Counted from the stretch's first letter, positions 27,737-37,266 are shown. The stretch: 46,275 nucleotides of DNA from an uncultured Geobacter sp. (GCA_903857795.1 CAIOGM010000035.1:1-46275); one strand, 5' to 3'. Notes: generated by a model not told the origin, from the letters alone. A program made the numbers and translations.

Positions 27737-28111
27737 ATGTCACTGAAAAAACCCGAGATCCGTTTCACCTACGAGTATCAGGAGGGGTATGTCCCCCTCT
27801 ACATCAACGGCGCCCTGGGCGGGGTTTCCCCCAGGGGGGAGATCATCGCCAACTTCTTCTTTGAGAAGCCGCTCCTGCCGACCATGGTGGCCAACGAGAT
27901 CACCCCCGCCGGGACCATCGGCGGCGAGATCGCCGAAGAGCCCTCCGACATGCGGAGCAGCTTCGTCCGCTCCGTCACCAGCGGGGTCATCCTCAACTAC
28001 GACAACGCCCGCAACCTCCACGCCTGGCTCGGCGAAAAAATCAAGGAGCTGGAATTTCTCCAGCAGGGGAAGGGTCTGGTAAAGCCTGGCCCCAAGGAGT
28101 TCGGTCACTGA
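27737..28111 (+). CDS. Conserved hypothetical protein, possibly DUF3467-like
   Basis: 124-residue soluble protein. The pattern YVPLYINGALGGVSPRGEIIANFFFE, then SSFVRSVTSGVILNYDNARNLHAWLGEKIKELE, resembles the beta-strand layout of DUF3467 proteins, where a strand of the form V-x-x-S/P-x-G-E-x-x-x-x-F is followed by a helix ending KKLE. I am not certain of the family. AAAGGAG lies upstream of the ATG. It is followed by a hairpin that may end the transcript. Confidence 0.7.
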   Translation: MSLKKPEIRFTYEYQEGYVPLYINGALGGVSPRGEIIANFFFEKPLLPTMVANEITPAGTIGGEIAEEPSDMRSSFVRSVTSGVILNYDNARNLHAWLGEKIKELEFLQQGKGLVKPGPKEFGH

Positions 28112-28125
28112 CTCCCGGCTGACGC

Positions 28126-28163
28126 CACGGTGACACAGGGAAGCCACTTCCCGTGTCACCGTG
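28126..28163 (+). terminator. Hairpin after the 27737 gene (possible terminator or operator)
   Basis: CACGGTGACAC-A-GGGAAG and CTTCCCGTGTCACCGTG form a stem of 17 pairs with one bulged A around a loop of about 3 bases. There is no T-run directly after it, so a factor-independent terminator is not proven; an operator upstream of the next gene is possible. Confidence 0.45.
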
Positions 28164-28210
28164 AATGTGGGAGAAATCGCGGTTCGGCAGGGTCGCCGAG
28201 AGGGTACCCT

Positions 28211-28792
28211 ATGCTGAAGATGAGACGGATCATCGGAGAATGCTGCCTGCTCCTGCTGCTCGGCTCACACCGGCCGGCGCACGGAGATGACGCGGCCAGG
28301 CCGACGCTCCTGGAAAAGCCGACGGCGGAGACGATACTGAATCGCCAGCAGTTCCTCTCCAGCGGGGGGATCTCGTTTCATGCCGCTGATGAGGTCGCCA
28401 TCGAACCGCTCTTGGGTGTCAGCCATGAGGTGCAGCAGCGGGAGCTCAGCCTCCTGAAGGAGGGTTCAACCCACAGCGTTACGGCCCAGGCAGGGGGGAA
28501 GATCAGTATCCTTGAAGGGATCTATCTCTCCGCGGCGCTCAAATACCCACTCTACTCCTACCAGAGCTTCAACAGCGGGCCGGCGGCGACCTCATCCACA
28601 GGGCGCAGCGCCCTGGATATCCTCAATCCCACCAGCGGCAACCTGACCTGGACCGGGGAGGTCGGGACGACTCTCGGGCGGGGATTCAGCTCATTTCTCT
28701 ACTACGACAAGGTTACGACCCCCTTCATGGGGGGAACGCCAGGGCAGGCCGAGGACCGGATAGGGGTCCGGTTCCAGTTTAACTTCAAATGA
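28211..28792 (+). CDS. Predicted outer-membrane beta-barrel protein, unknown function
   Basis: 193 residues with an apparent signal peptide (MLKMRRIIGECCLLLLLGSHRPAHG, cleavage near residue 25). The rest alternates polar and aromatic residues and ends in VRFQFNFK; an outer-membrane barrel would normally end with an aromatic residue, and here the penultimate Phe is followed by Lys. The region LSVTAQAGGKISILEGIYLSAALKYPLYSYQS looks like barrel strands. I chose the ATG at 28211 because upstream residues include a long Arg/Cys stretch before any signal peptide. Function unknown; no neighbour relation is evident. Confidence 0.55.
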   Translation: MLKMRRIIGECCLLLLLGSHRPAHGDDAARPTLLEKPTAETILNRQQFLSSGGISFHAADEVAIEPLLGVSHEVQQRELSLLKEGSTHSVTAQAGGKISILEGIYLSAALKYPLYSYQSFNSGPAATSSTGRSALDILNPTSGNLTWTGEVGTTLGRGFSSFLYYDKVTTPFMGGTPGQAEDRIGVRFQFNFK

Positions 28793-28815
28793 CCACACCA
28801 GGAGGAGCAGCTTTT

Positions 28816-29682
28816 ATGTCGACTGTTTTCATTGTGGGGTGCGGCGATATCGGCACACGGGTGGCGCGACGCTACAGGGAGAGAGGAGAAGCGGTAACGG
28901 CGCTGGTCCGCTCCCCGGAAAAAGCGCCCCCCCTGGAACAGCTCGGCATAACGACGGTGATTGCCGACCTGGATGACCCGGCGACCCTCACCGGAGTTCC
29001 CTTCGCCGGAACGACCCTCTTCTACTTCGCCCCACCGCCGGGTGGGGGACATACCGACCCCCGGGTCAGAAACTTCTGCGCCTCCCTCCCTCCCGACGCC
29101 CAGCCATCGAAGATCATCTACATGAGCACCAGCGGCGTCTACGGCGACTGCGGCGACGAGGTGGTCACCGAAGAGAGTCCGGCTCTCCCCCGGACGGCGC
29201 GGGGAAAGCGGCGCCTGGACGCGGAGCTGCAGCTTCTGGAGTGGGGAGTTGAACGGGGGGTGCCGGTGATCGTGCTCCGGGTCACCGGGATCTACGGCCC
29301 CGGCCGGCTCCCGGTGAGTCAACTCACCGGCGGGCAGCCGGTGCTGGACGCGGGGATCGCCAACCTTACCAACCGGATTCACTCGGAAGATCTGGCCACA
29401 GTCTGTCTCGCCGCGGCTGAGCGGGGGGAAGCGGGTGAACTATTTAACGTCAGCGACGGCCACCCTGGCACTATGACCGACTACTTCAACGGAGTGGCCG
29501 ACCTCCTCGGCCTGCCGCGCCCCCGCCAGCTCTCCTGGGAAGAGGCCCGGCAGGAGATGTCCCCCCTCATGCTCTCCTATGTCTCCGAATCGCGGAGGAT
29601 GGAGAACCGGAAGATGCTGGAAAAACTCGGGGTCACCCTCCGTTACCCGACCCTGGCGGAGGGACTGACGGCCTGCAAGTGA
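28816..29682 (+). CDS. NAD-dependent epimerase/dehydratase-like protein (extended SDR)
   Basis: 288-residue Rossmann-fold protein. The N-terminus has VFIVGCGDIGTRVARRY (GxGxxG cofactor loop); a catalytic-type Tyr may be in MSTSGVYGDCGDE, with K in TARGKRRLDAE. Extended SDR features include RVTGIYGPGRLPVS and FNVSDGHPGT. It is the YeeZ-type group of atypical SDRs rather than a sugar epimerase, and the substrate is unknown. The ATG at 28816 has AGGAGGAG with correct spacing; an ATG at 28789 overlaps the previous gene and lacks an SD. Followed 13 bases later by sppA. Confidence 0.8.
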   Translation: MSTVFIVGCGDIGTRVARRYRERGEAVTALVRSPEKAPPLEQLGITTVIADLDDPATLTGVPFAGTTLFYFAPPPGGGHTDPRVRNFCASLPPDAQPSKIIYMSTSGVYGDCGDEVVTEESPALPRTARGKRRLDAELQLLEWGVERGVPVIVLRVTGIYGPGRLPVSQLTGGQPVLDAGIANLTNRIHSEDLATVCLAAAERGEAGELFNVSDGHPGTMTDYFNGVADLLGLPRPRQLSWEEARQEMSPLMLSYVSESRRMENRKMLEKLGVTLRYPTLAEGLTACK

Positions 29683-29695
29683 AAGGAGGTTTTCT

Positions 29696-30664
29696 GTGAA
29701 TCGCTTGTTTTCCCTGCCGGTTCTTTGCCTGATCGCCCTGCTGCTCAACGGCTGCGCCTTTGTGAACGTCAGCCTCCTCTCATCCCCAGGACCGCTCCAG
29801 GAACAGGTGGTGGAAGGGGACGGACCGAAGAAGATCCTGATCATCGATATTGAAGGGTTCATCTCCGAAAAAAGAGGGGGCGGCCCCCTGCAGGAGAGCC
29901 CCTCCACCGTGGTCCTGGTGAAGGAGGCGCTCCAGAAAGGGGCCGAGGAGCGGGATCTTGCCGGGGTCATCCTCCGGATCAACTCGCCCGGCGGGACCGT
30001 GACCGCCAGCGACATCGTCTATCATGAAGTGGCAAACTTCCGGAAGAAGACAAAGGTTCCGCTCTACGCCGTCATCACCGGCATCGGCGCCTCGGGAGGG
30101 TACTACGTGGCGACTGCCGCCGACGAGATCAGCGCCCACCCCACCGCCGTCACCGGAAGCATCGGTGTTCTCCTCATGAAATTCCAGGTAACCGGGCTCT
30201 TGGAGAAGATCGGCATCAGCGAGCAGACCGTCAAGTCCGGCGCCATGAAGGATCTCATGTCCCCCTTTCGTCCCGGAACTCCCGAAGAGGAGAAGGTCGT
30301 CCAGGGGATCATCGACGGGATGTACCGCCGCTTCATGGATGTGGCCCTGGCCCGCCCCGGCAACCGGCTCGACCGGGTGACGCTGGAAAAGCTGGCGGAT
30401 GGCCGGATCTACACGGCGGATCAGGCGTTGCAGGCCGGACTCATCGACCGGGTCGCCTACCTGGACGAGACCATTAGCCTCATGAAGCAGCGTCAGGGGC
30501 TGGAGCAGGCCACCATCGTCAGCTACTACCGCCCCGGCGGCTACAGGGGAACCATCTATTCCGGGCTCCCTCAGGGGGCGCCGGCGGTCATCAATCTCCT
30601 GAACATCGACGCCGGCAACCTGGAGTTCCTGACCTCGTCCCGGTTCCTCTACCTCTGGCAGTAG
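29696..30664 (+). CDS. sppA: Signal peptide peptidase SppA (short, 36K type), lipoprotein
   Basis: 322-residue membrane-associated serine protease that degrades cleaved signal peptides. The N-terminus is a lipoprotein signal ending in the lipobox LLNGC. The Ser/Lys dyad is visible: Ser133 in GIGASGGYY and Lys185 in GAMKDLMSPFRP, with a separation of 52 residues as in B. subtilis SppA. SPGGTVTASDIVYHEV is conserved. The GTG start has AAAGGAGG at the proper distance. A lipobox on SppA is less common than a plain transmembrane anchor. Confidence 0.92.
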   Translation: MNRLFSLPVLCLIALLLNGCAFVNVSLLSSPGPLQEQVVEGDGPKKILIIDIEGFISEKRGGGPLQESPSTVVLVKEALQKGAEERDLAGVILRINSPGGTVTASDIVYHEVANFRKKTKVPLYAVITGIGASGGYYVATAADEISAHPTAVTGSIGVLLMKFQVTGLLEKIGISEQTVKSGAMKDLMSPFRPGTPEEEKVVQGIIDGMYRRFMDVALARPGNRLDRVTLEKLADGRIYTADQALQAGLIDRVAYLDETISLMKQRQGLEQATIVSYYRPGGYRGTIYSGLPQGAPAVINLLNIDAGNLEFLTSSRFLYLWQ

Positions 30665-30711
30665 CAAAAACCCTGAATACGGAAGCTTCCTCACCCCTCA
30701 CCCCTCACGGA

Positions 30712-32148
30712 ATGTCCATGAAGCTTAACGCCAAACTGGTCATGATGATGCTGTCGCTCCTGGTGATCGCCATCATGGTCCTCTTCATCCTGAACCAGTT
30801 CAGTCAGAACGACCTGGTCCGCGAGATCCAGGAAAGCTCCAATGAGGTCTCCAAGGCGATCCAGCTCAGCGTGGAAGACCTCACCTCCGAATCCGACACG
30901 GAGAGCTCCCGACTCAAGGAGTATCTCCAGCAGGCGAAAAAGAAGGGGATAAACGAGATCAACATCATCGACAACGACGGGGAGATCATCAACTCATCGG
31001 ACCCGGAGCTGGTCGGCAAGAAGCGGGACCTCAAGAAGATGGGAACCGGCCTCAAGGCGGTGCGAGGTGGTCGCCCCTCCGGAGTCAGCTCCCTGAAGCC
31101 CTATGAGCTGGTGGTGCCGGTCATCGTCGGCGACGAGCAGCTGGGGTATGTCCAGGTCAATCTGCTCCTGGACAACATCCGGGAGATCCAGCGGGACAAC
31201 TTCGTTCGGCGGCTGATCGCTACCTCCCTCCTCTTCATGTTCGGTATTGTCTCCACTTTCTTCCTGGCCAAGCGGTATACCCAGCCGATCCACCGGCTGG
31301 TGGAAGGGGTCAAGCGGGTCACCGGAGGCGATCTGGCGGTCACCATGCCGGTGGAGAGCCGTGACGAAATAGGGGAACTGGCCGAGAGCTTCAATGAGAT
31401 GGTGGCGCAGCTCAGGGAACGGGAGCACCTGGAGAAGCGGCTCTACGAGGCGGAACATCTCTCCAAGGTGGGACAGCTTGCCTCGGGAATCGCCCACGAG
31501 ATCAGGAACCCGCTCAACTACATCAGCCTGGCGGTTGACCATCTCCGGAATGAGCTGCTCCCGGTCTGCGGGGAGCGGACGGAAGAGTTTATGGAGCTGA
31601 CCGGCAAGATCAAGGAAGAGGTCAGGCGGGCCAACTACATGGTGCTCAATTTCATGAACTATGGGCGGCCGCTGAAGCTGAGGCCCTCCAAGGTGGAGTA
31701 CCGGGAGTTCATCACCCGGCTCCTGCCGCTGGTGCAGGAGAAGCTGACCGAGCAGCACGTGACAATCGTCATGGCCATCCCCGATGACCTTCCTCCTCTG
31801 GAGATCGACCGGGAGCTGATGCGTAACTGCCTGGTCAACTTTATCACCAACGCGGCCCAGGCCATGTCCGAGGGGGGGACGGTGACCCTGGGCGCAACCT
31901 ATGATCAGGGAACGGAGCGGTTCCGGCTGACCATTGCCGACCAGGGGATCGGGATCGCTCCTGACGAGCTGGAGAAGATCTTTCAGCCCTACTTTACCAC
32001 CAAGGAGGCGGGGATCGGCCTGGGGCTGGCCATCACCGAGCGGATAGTGAAAGAACACCGGGGAACCATCGAGGTTGCCAGTGAGCCGGGCAGGGGGACG
32101 CTCTTCACGGTCGTTCTCCCCCGTAACCTGCGGAGAGATGATGCATGA
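30712..32148 (+). CDS. Membrane-bound sensor histidine kinase (NtrB-like)
   Basis: 478-residue kinase with two transmembrane helices (about 8-27 and 166-186) around a periplasmic sensor of about 135 residues, then a HAMP domain (about 190-240), the HisKA His262 in GIAHEIRNPLNY, and an ATPase domain with NFITNAAQAM and DQGIGIAPDELEKIFQPYFTTK. It overlaps the response-regulator gene by 4 bases, which makes the pairing certain. The periplasmic domain has a single-Cache-like appearance, so the signal is a small extracellular ligand or envelope stress. ATG 30712 or 30718 are equally possible starts. Confidence 0.9.
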   Translation: MSMKLNAKLVMMMLSLLVIAIMVLFILNQFSQNDLVREIQESSNEVSKAIQLSVEDLTSESDTESSRLKEYLQQAKKKGINEINIIDNDGEIINSSDPELVGKKRDLKKMGTGLKAVRGGRPSGVSSLKPYELVVPVIVGDEQLGYVQVNLLLDNIREIQRDNFVRRLIATSLLFMFGIVSTFFLAKRYTQPIHRLVEGVKRVTGGDLAVTMPVESRDEIGELAESFNEMVAQLREREHLEKRLYEAEHLSKVGQLASGIAHEIRNPLNYISLAVDHLRNELLPVCGERTEEFMELTGKIKEEVRRANYMVLNFMNYGRPLKLRPSKVEYREFITRLLPLVQEKLTEQHVTIVMAIPDDLPPLEIDRELMRNCLVNFITNAAQAMSEGGTVTLGATYDQGTERFRLTIADQGIGIAPDELEKIFQPYFTTKEAGIGLGLAITERIVKEHRGTIEVASEPGRGTLFTVVLPRNLRRDDA

Positions 32149-33527
32149 GCGGTTCGATTCTGATCGTTGACGATGAACGGGGGCAGCGGGATATCCTCAC
32201 CGCCATCCTCAAGGGGGCGGGGTACCAACCGGTGGCCGTACCGGGGGGACGTGAGGCGCTGACGGCGCTGGAGGGGACACTCTTTGATGTCATCCTCACC
32301 GACCTGAAGATGCAGGGGATGTCGGGGATGGAGCTGCTGGAGCAGGTGGTCGACGCCAACCCCCGCCAGTGCGTGGTGATGATGACCGCCCACGGCACCA
32401 TAGACTCGGCCGTGGAGGCGATGAAGAAGGGAGCCTTCGACTATTTGGAAAAGCCGCTGGAGCGGCAGGATCTCTTGCTCACCCTCCAGCGGGCCTTCGA
32501 GCATCTGAAGCTCCTTCGGGAGAACGAGGCGCTCAACCGGAAGCTGGCGGAAAACCGGCTCATTCCCAACATCATCGGCGACCATCCTTCCATGCGGGAG
32601 GTCTTTCGGATCATCGGAAAGATCGCCCCCTCCCCCTCCACGGCTCTCATCTACGGGGAGTCCGGGACCGGCAAGGAGCTGGTGGCCCGGGCCATCCATG
32701 ACCACAGCCCGCGCCACAACAAGCTCTTCTTCGCCATAAATTGCGCTGCAATTCCCGAGACCCTCATCGAAAGCGAGCTCTTCGGCCACGAGAAGGGGGC
32801 CTTCACCGGCGCCAGCAGCCGGGAGATCGGCATCTTCGAGGCCGCCGCCGGCGGCACGGTTTTTCTCGACGAGATCGGCGAGATCAGCATGACCATGCAG
32901 GTCAAGCTCCTGCGGGCCATCCAGGAGAAGGAGATCCGCCGGGTAGGGGGGAAGGTCAATCTTCCCATCGACGTCCGGATCATCTCGGCGACGAACAAGG
33001 GGTTGGAGCAGGAGATAAAGAAGGGGAATTTCCGGGAGGATCTCTTCTACCGGCTCAACGTCATCCGGATCACCCTCCCCCCCTTGCGTGACCGGGGCAA
33101 CGACATCGTGACCCTGGCGGATTTCTTCGTGAACAAGTTCAACAAGAGCGCCGTCGTCCCGCTGAAAGGGATCTCCAAACCGGCCCTCAAGCTGATCATG
33201 AACTACCCCTGGCCCGGCAACGTCCGGGAGCTGGAGTCGGTCATCGAGCGGGGGGTGCTCATGGCCGAGAGTGACTTCATCCTGCCGGAGGATCTCCCCC
33301 TGGAGCTGCGGGAAGGGCCGGGCGGGGGGGGGACGCTCCCCTTTGATCTGCCGCCGGAAGGGATCATGTTCGAAGAGCTGGAGCGGGAGTTGATCTCCAA
33401 GGCCATGGAGCGGGCCAACGGCGTCATCGGCCGGGCAGCCCAACTCCTGGGGATGTCCTACAAGACCCTCCAGTACCGACTGGAGAAATTCGGCATCGAC
33501 AAGCCGGGGAAACGGCGGGAGGATTAG
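32145..33527 (+). CDS. Sigma-54-dependent response regulator (NtrC family)
   Basis: 460-residue enhancer-binding regulator. The receiver domain (1-120) has phospho-acceptor D53 (LTDLKMQG) and the conserved Lys in YLEKP. The AAA+ domain has Walker A GESGTGKE near 171, the sigma-54 loop GAFTGA (residues 218-223) and FLDEIGEI. The C-terminal Fis-type helix-turn-helix is near 425-450 (RAAQLLGMSYKTLQYRLEKFGI). It is co-transcribed with its kinase and drives sigma-54 promoters not recognised in this window. Confidence 0.95.
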   Translation: MSGSILIVDDERGQRDILTAILKGAGYQPVAVPGGREALTALEGTLFDVILTDLKMQGMSGMELLEQVVDANPRQCVVMMTAHGTIDSAVEAMKKGAFDYLEKPLERQDLLLTLQRAFEHLKLLRENEALNRKLAENRLIPNIIGDHPSMREVFRIIGKIAPSPSTALIYGESGTGKELVARAIHDHSPRHNKLFFAINCAAIPETLIESELFGHEKGAFTGASSREIGIFEAAAGGTVFLDEIGEISMTMQVKLLRAIQEKEIRRVGGKVNLPIDVRIISATNKGLEQEIKKGNFREDLFYRLNVIRITLPPLRDRGNDIVTLADFFVNKFNKSAVVPLKGISKPALKLIMNYPWPGNVRELESVIERGVLMAESDFILPEDLPLELREGPGGGGTLPFDLPPEGIMFEELERELISKAMERANGVIGRAAQLLGMSYKTLQYRLEKFGIDKPGKRRED

Positions 33528-33731
33528 ATGGATCAACGGGTTATGAATCTGGAGATTCGCTTCATGCATCAGGAGCGGACCATCCAGGAGCTGAACGACA
33601 TCGTCTGCCGGCAGGAGCTGGCCATCGAGCGGCTGCTTCGGGAGATGGGGCAGCTTCAGGAGCAGCTGAAGCAGATCATCCCCTCCATGAACCGGACGGA
33701 GGAAGAGGAAGAGCCCCCGCCACATTACTGA
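33528..33731 (+). CDS. slyX: SlyX family protein
   Basis: 67-residue coiled-coil protein that begins one base after the regulator's stop codon. LEIRFMHQERTIQELNDIVCRQELAIERLLREMGQLQEQLKQI is the typical SlyX heptad pattern, followed by an acidic/Pro tail. The cellular role of SlyX is not known. Same transcript as the two-component pair. Confidence 0.8.
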   Translation: MDQRVMNLEIRFMHQERTIQELNDIVCRQELAIERLLREMGQLQEQLKQIIPSMNRTEEEEEPPPHY

Positions 33732-33810
33732 ATAAACGAGTCTTATACGACAAAACCAGGGAAAGGTTGAAAGCTTAGCTGACGGCGGCATTGGGAAGGG
33801 AGAACTGACC

Positions 33811-34789
33811 ATGAGCGATGTAGCCATCTATCAAACAGCCGATGGTGCAACCAGTCTGCAGGTGCAGCTCAATCAGGAAACGGTTTGGTTGACACAGGCA
33901 CAACTAGCTAAATTGTTTGAGGTTAAAATTCCGGCAGTTAATAAGCATCTGAAAAATATCATTACCAGCGGGGAGCTCACAGAAGATGCAGTTATTTCCA
34001 TTTTGGAAACAACTGCCGCCGACGGCAAAGAATATAAGACCAGACATTATAGTCTTGATGCAATTATCGCAGTCGGATATCGGGTTAACAGCATTCAGGC
34101 AACCCGCTTCCGCCAGTGGGCAACTCGGATTCTGCGCTCTCACATCGTCAACGGCTACACGGTCAACGAACAGCGACTGCGCGAGGAGAGTGCCAAACTA
34201 CGGGAAATGCTGCAAACCATGGAACTGCTGGCCCGCACCCTGACCAGTCATGAACTGGTTACGGCTACCGGTAAGGATGTCCTCGCGGTCATCACCGACT
34301 ACGCCTATGCCCTGACGCTGCTTGACCGGTACGATCACGGTACTCTGACCATCGAAGGACTCTCCGGAGAGTTGCACTATGCCATAGACTACGATGAGGG
34401 GATTGCCATCGTCGCCGGCATGAAGGGTAAATTTGATGGACTCTTCGGCTTCGAAAAGGACCAGGGATTCAAGAGCGCCCTCAGCACTATCTACCAGACC
34501 TTTGACGGCAAGGAGCTTTACCCCAGTGTTGAGGAGAAAGCCGCTAACCTTCTTTACTTCATCGTCAAAAACCACGCCTTCAGCGACGGAAACAAACGGA
34601 TTGCTGCCGCCCTATTCATCTGCTTCCTCGCCCGCAACAATATCCTCTACCGCCCCGACGGTGGCAAGCGGTTTGGCCAACAACGCCCTAGTGGCGCTCA
34701 CCTTACTGATTGCGGAAAGCCGACCCGATGAAAAGGAAACCATAGCCAAGGTCATCGTCAACCTCATCAACCGGAGTAATGATCGATGA
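33811..34789 (+). pseudogene. RhuM-type / Doc-Fic fusion gene with a one-base frameshift near the 3' end
   Basis: The N-terminal half (about residues 1-150) is RhuM-like: MSDVAIYQTADGATSLQVQLNQETVWLTQAQLAKLF and KTRHYSLDAIIAVGYRVNS are family hallmarks. The C-terminal half is a Doc/Fic domain with the motif HAFSDGNKR (His255), as in Doc, which phosphorylates EF-Tu. In the first frame the protein ends at 34731 with an unrelated tail. The family's expected ending (LANNALVALTLLIAES...VIVNLINR) is in the +1 frame up to 34789. A single extra T in TTT at 34672-34674 explains it. The Fic motif lies before the shift. Lower GC and isolated position suggest acquisition. It could still make an active, truncated protein. 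Confidence 0.8.
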
Positions 34790-34829
34790 CCAAAGAGCGA
34801 GAACCTTTTTAGCAACCTTCCCAACAGCG

Positions 34830-35525
34830 TCACTCCCCCCCCAGCCGCTTGATGGAGAGGACGGTGATGCCGTCCAGCCGGGGCAGCAAGGCGCTCTCCG
34901 CCACCGGCTTGTTGAGCTCCGGCTCATCAAACCCGATCTTCAGGCTGCTCCCCCGTTTATCCTGATATTCGATGGCCCATGGGAACGGCACCCCGTCGCT
35001 GCTCCGGTAGTCACGGTAGATCGCCTCTTCCCCGTCTTCGGTCAGCTTGCGGGCCACCATCCCGTCGGCGTTGTACCAGACCGTTTCCCGTCTCCCCTCC
35101 CGGTTCACCCGGATTACCTCGCCATTCGGTTCGCCGCTCCCCGCCGGCTCCCCCTCCACGATCCAGCGCATCGCCTTCCACCCCTGGAGCCCCGCCTTGG
35201 CCGGAATCTCGTCGAAGCTGCCGGAGTAAGCGATCTCCTTGGACGGGATCACGATGGTCAGGCGGTCGCCACTGCTGAACGCCTCCATGGCGGTGGTGCC
35301 GAAGGGGGTGAGGACGACCAGGTGCGACCGGTCCGGTTTTTTGAAGATCAGATAACCGTGTCCGCCGCCGCTCCCCAAGGGAGAGGTGAAGGAGAGCGAA
35401 ACCTCCGACTGAACGCTCTCCACCACGGCGCCGGAGGTAAAGAGGAGCGGAGAAAGCGGCTTGGTGGCGCAGCCGGAGATGAGCGCCAGCGCGACGAGCG
35501 GCAGGGAGAGGGTAGATCGTTTCAT
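34830..35525 (-). CDS. LolB-like outer-membrane lipoprotein
   Basis: 231 residues with a clear lipoprotein signal: MKRSTLSLPLVALALISGC, lipobox cysteine C19. The start at 35525 has AGGAGA upstream; the frame extends further to 35660 without a signal sequence. The mature part (SEVSLSFTSPLGSGGGHGYLIFKKPDRSHLVVLTPFGTTAMEA) resembles the eleven-strand LolB/LolA barrel, which accepts lipoproteins at the outer membrane. Identification as LolB itself is not secure. It is a single gene between convergent and divergent neighbours. Confidence 0.6.
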   Translation of the reverse strand: MKRSTLSLPLVALALISGCATKPLSPLLFTSGAVVESVQSEVSLSFTSPLGSGGGHGYLIFKKPDRSHLVVLTPFGTTAMEAFSSGDRLTIVIPSKEIAYSGSFDEIPAKAGLQGWKAMRWIVEGEPAGSGEPNGEVIRVNREGRRETVWYNADGMVARKLTEDGEEAIYRDYRSSDGVPFPWAIEYQDKRGSSLKIGFDEPELNKPVAESALLPRLDGITVLSIKRLGGE

Positions 35526-35677
35526 GTTCAAGAATCTCCTAAAGGGAAGCGATCTCCTGACACTGTGGTCGGGAATTCTCTCCTGTTCATCAGACGCGGT
35601 TACCGGTATAGTACCGGCTCCGAACGTCGCCCAGGGGTCGATCGGCAACATCACTATCAACCAACAAGGAGATCAGG

Positions 35678-36685
35678 ATGGAACAGCGCAGAGTCGGGAG
35701 TCAGGGGCTCGTGGTATCGGCCCAGGGGTTGGGGTGCATGGGGATGTCGGACTTCTACGGGCAACGGAACGAGCAGGAGTCCGTGGCGACCATCCATCGG
35801 GCCCTGGAGTTGGGGATCAATTTTCTGGATACGTCGGATATGTATGGTCCCTTCACCAATGAAGAGCTCATCGGCAGGGCCCTCCGCGGCAGGAGGGAGG
35901 GGGTGATCATCGCCACCAAGTTCGGCATCGTCAGGAGCAACAACCCGGCGCCCAACGGCGGTTGGGCCCCCATCACCGGGATCAGCGGGCGGCCCCAGTA
36001 CGTCCGGTCCGCCTGTGAGGCCTCCCTGAAGCGGCTAGGAACCGACCATATCGATCTCTACTATCAGCACCGCGTGGACGCGGAGGTGCCCATCGAGGAG
36101 ACCGTGGGGGCCATGGCGGAACTGGTCACAGAGGGGAAGGTCCGTTTCCTGGGGCTCTCCGAGGCCGCACCGGAGACCATCCGCCGCGCCCATGCCGTCC
36201 ACCCCATCAGCGCCCTGCAGTCGGAGTACTCCCTCTGGAGCCGGGAGCCGGAGGAGTTCATCCTGCCGACCCTGAGAGAGCTGGGAATCGGTTTCGTCCC
36301 CTACAGCCCGTTGGGTCGCGGCTTTCTCACCGGAGAGCTCAAGAGCTTCGAGGATTTCGCCGCCGACGACTACCGGCGGCAGTCACCGCGCTTCCAGGGG
36401 GATAATTTTATTAGCAATCTCAAACTGGTGGAGAAGATCGCGACAGTAGCGACCCACAAAGGGGTCACCCCCGGACAGCTGGCTCTGGCCTGGGTCCTGG
36501 CCCAAGGGGACGACATCGTCCCCATCCCCGGCACCAAGCGGGTGAAATACCTCGAAGAGAACTTCCGGGCAGGTGAAATCAGTCTCTCTCCGGAGGAACG
36601 CGCCGACCTGGAACGGATCATTCCCAGGGGGGCAGTTTCCGGGGAGAGGTATCCGAAACAGCTGATGGGGCTGGTCAATCGCTGA
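35678..36685 (+). CDS. Aldo/keto reductase
   Basis: 335-residue NADPH-dependent oxidoreductase of the aldo/keto reductase superfamily, close to the AKR13 (YakC-like) group. The catalytic tetrad is visible: Asp in [10 protein letters not shown], Tyr in [10 protein letters not shown], Lys in VIIATKFG and His in LYYQHRVD. The C-terminal cofactor region has [14 protein letters not shown]. The ATG at 35678 is preceded by AAGGAGA. Substrate not predictable; often reduces small aldehydes. Confidence 0.92.
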   Translation: MEQRRVGSQGLVVSAQGLGCMGMSDFYGQRNEQESVATIHRALELGINFLDTSDMYGPFTNEELIGRALRGRREGVIIATKFGIVRSNNPAPNGGWAPITGISGRPQYVRSACEASLKRLGTDHIDLYYQHRVDAEVPIEETVGAMAELVTEGKVRFLGLSEAAPETIRRAHAVHPISALQSEYSLWSREPEEFILPTLRELGIGFVPYSPLGRGFLTGELKSFEDFAADDYRRQSPRFQGDNFISNLKLVEKIATVATHKGVTPGQLALAWVLAQGDDIVPIPGTKRVKYLEENFRAGEISLSPEERADLERIIPRGAVSGERYPKQLMGLVNR

Positions 36686-36725
36686 TGGCCCGTTGACTAC
36701 AGAGTCGGCACGAAGTTGGCGCGCC

Positions 36726-37229
36726 TCAGTGGAGTCCGGTCCCCGGCTCCCGGTTCTGGGCGGTCCTCACCTGCCCGGAGGGTTCCCGGGTCAGGGTGTA
36801 GGAGCGGCCAATGAGGGAAAACCCGATGAAACCCCGCAGTTTCAGCTCGGCAGGCGATTCCAGGCGCATCTTGCACTGGTAGTTCCTGCCGCTCTGCGGA
36901 TCGTAGCAGGAGCCCCCGTTCCACCATCCTTCTTCCCGGGTAAATCCCTCCATCACCTGAAGTCCCAGGATGGAGCGGCTCCGTAGGGCCGGGTCAGGGT
37001 TTCGTCGGTCAACCTTTTCCGTCCCTACCGGGCCATCTCTTCCGTTGAGATAGATGGGGGAACTCATCCAGATGACCTTGGCGCAGGCCTTAGCTCCACA
37101 GGGAAAGATCTCCAGCCTGGAGTTCCCCTCCTCTGTGAGCCAGACACCGAAGACACTCCCCTGGTCGACAGCGCCAAAGAGCGGTGTAGCCAGGAGTAGC
37201 ACCGTCACTGCGATCAGCAAAGTTCTCAT
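36726..37229 (-). CDS. DUF2147 domain secreted protein
   Basis: 167-residue protein with an N-terminal signal peptide (MRTLLIAVTVLLLATPLFG). The mature part matches DUF2147: FGVWLTEEGNSRLEIFPCGAKACAKVIW, GLQVMEGFTREEGWWNGGSCYDPQSGRNYQCKMRL and LKLRGFIGFSLIGRSYTLTR. The fold is an eight-strand lipocalin-like barrel; the function is unknown. The ATG has GGGAGAGG just upstream. It follows rpe after 37 bases on the same strand. Confidence 0.8.
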   Translation of the reverse strand: MRTLLIAVTVLLLATPLFGAVDQGSVFGVWLTEEGNSRLEIFPCGAKACAKVIWMSSPIYLNGRDGPVGTEKVDRRNPDPALRSRSILGLQVMEGFTREEGWWNGGSCYDPQSGRNYQCKMRLESPAELKLRGFIGFSLIGRSYTLTREPSGQVRTAQNREPGTGLH

Positions 37230-37266
37230 TCCCTCTCCCTCCGCGCCAAAAATTCCGACACCACTG

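Noticed and set aside
31989-33827. 612-codon open frame on the minus strand opposite the NtrC-type regulator
   Set aside because: Pro/Leu/Asp-rich shadow without family motifs; the plus strand holds a complete regulator with GAFTGA.
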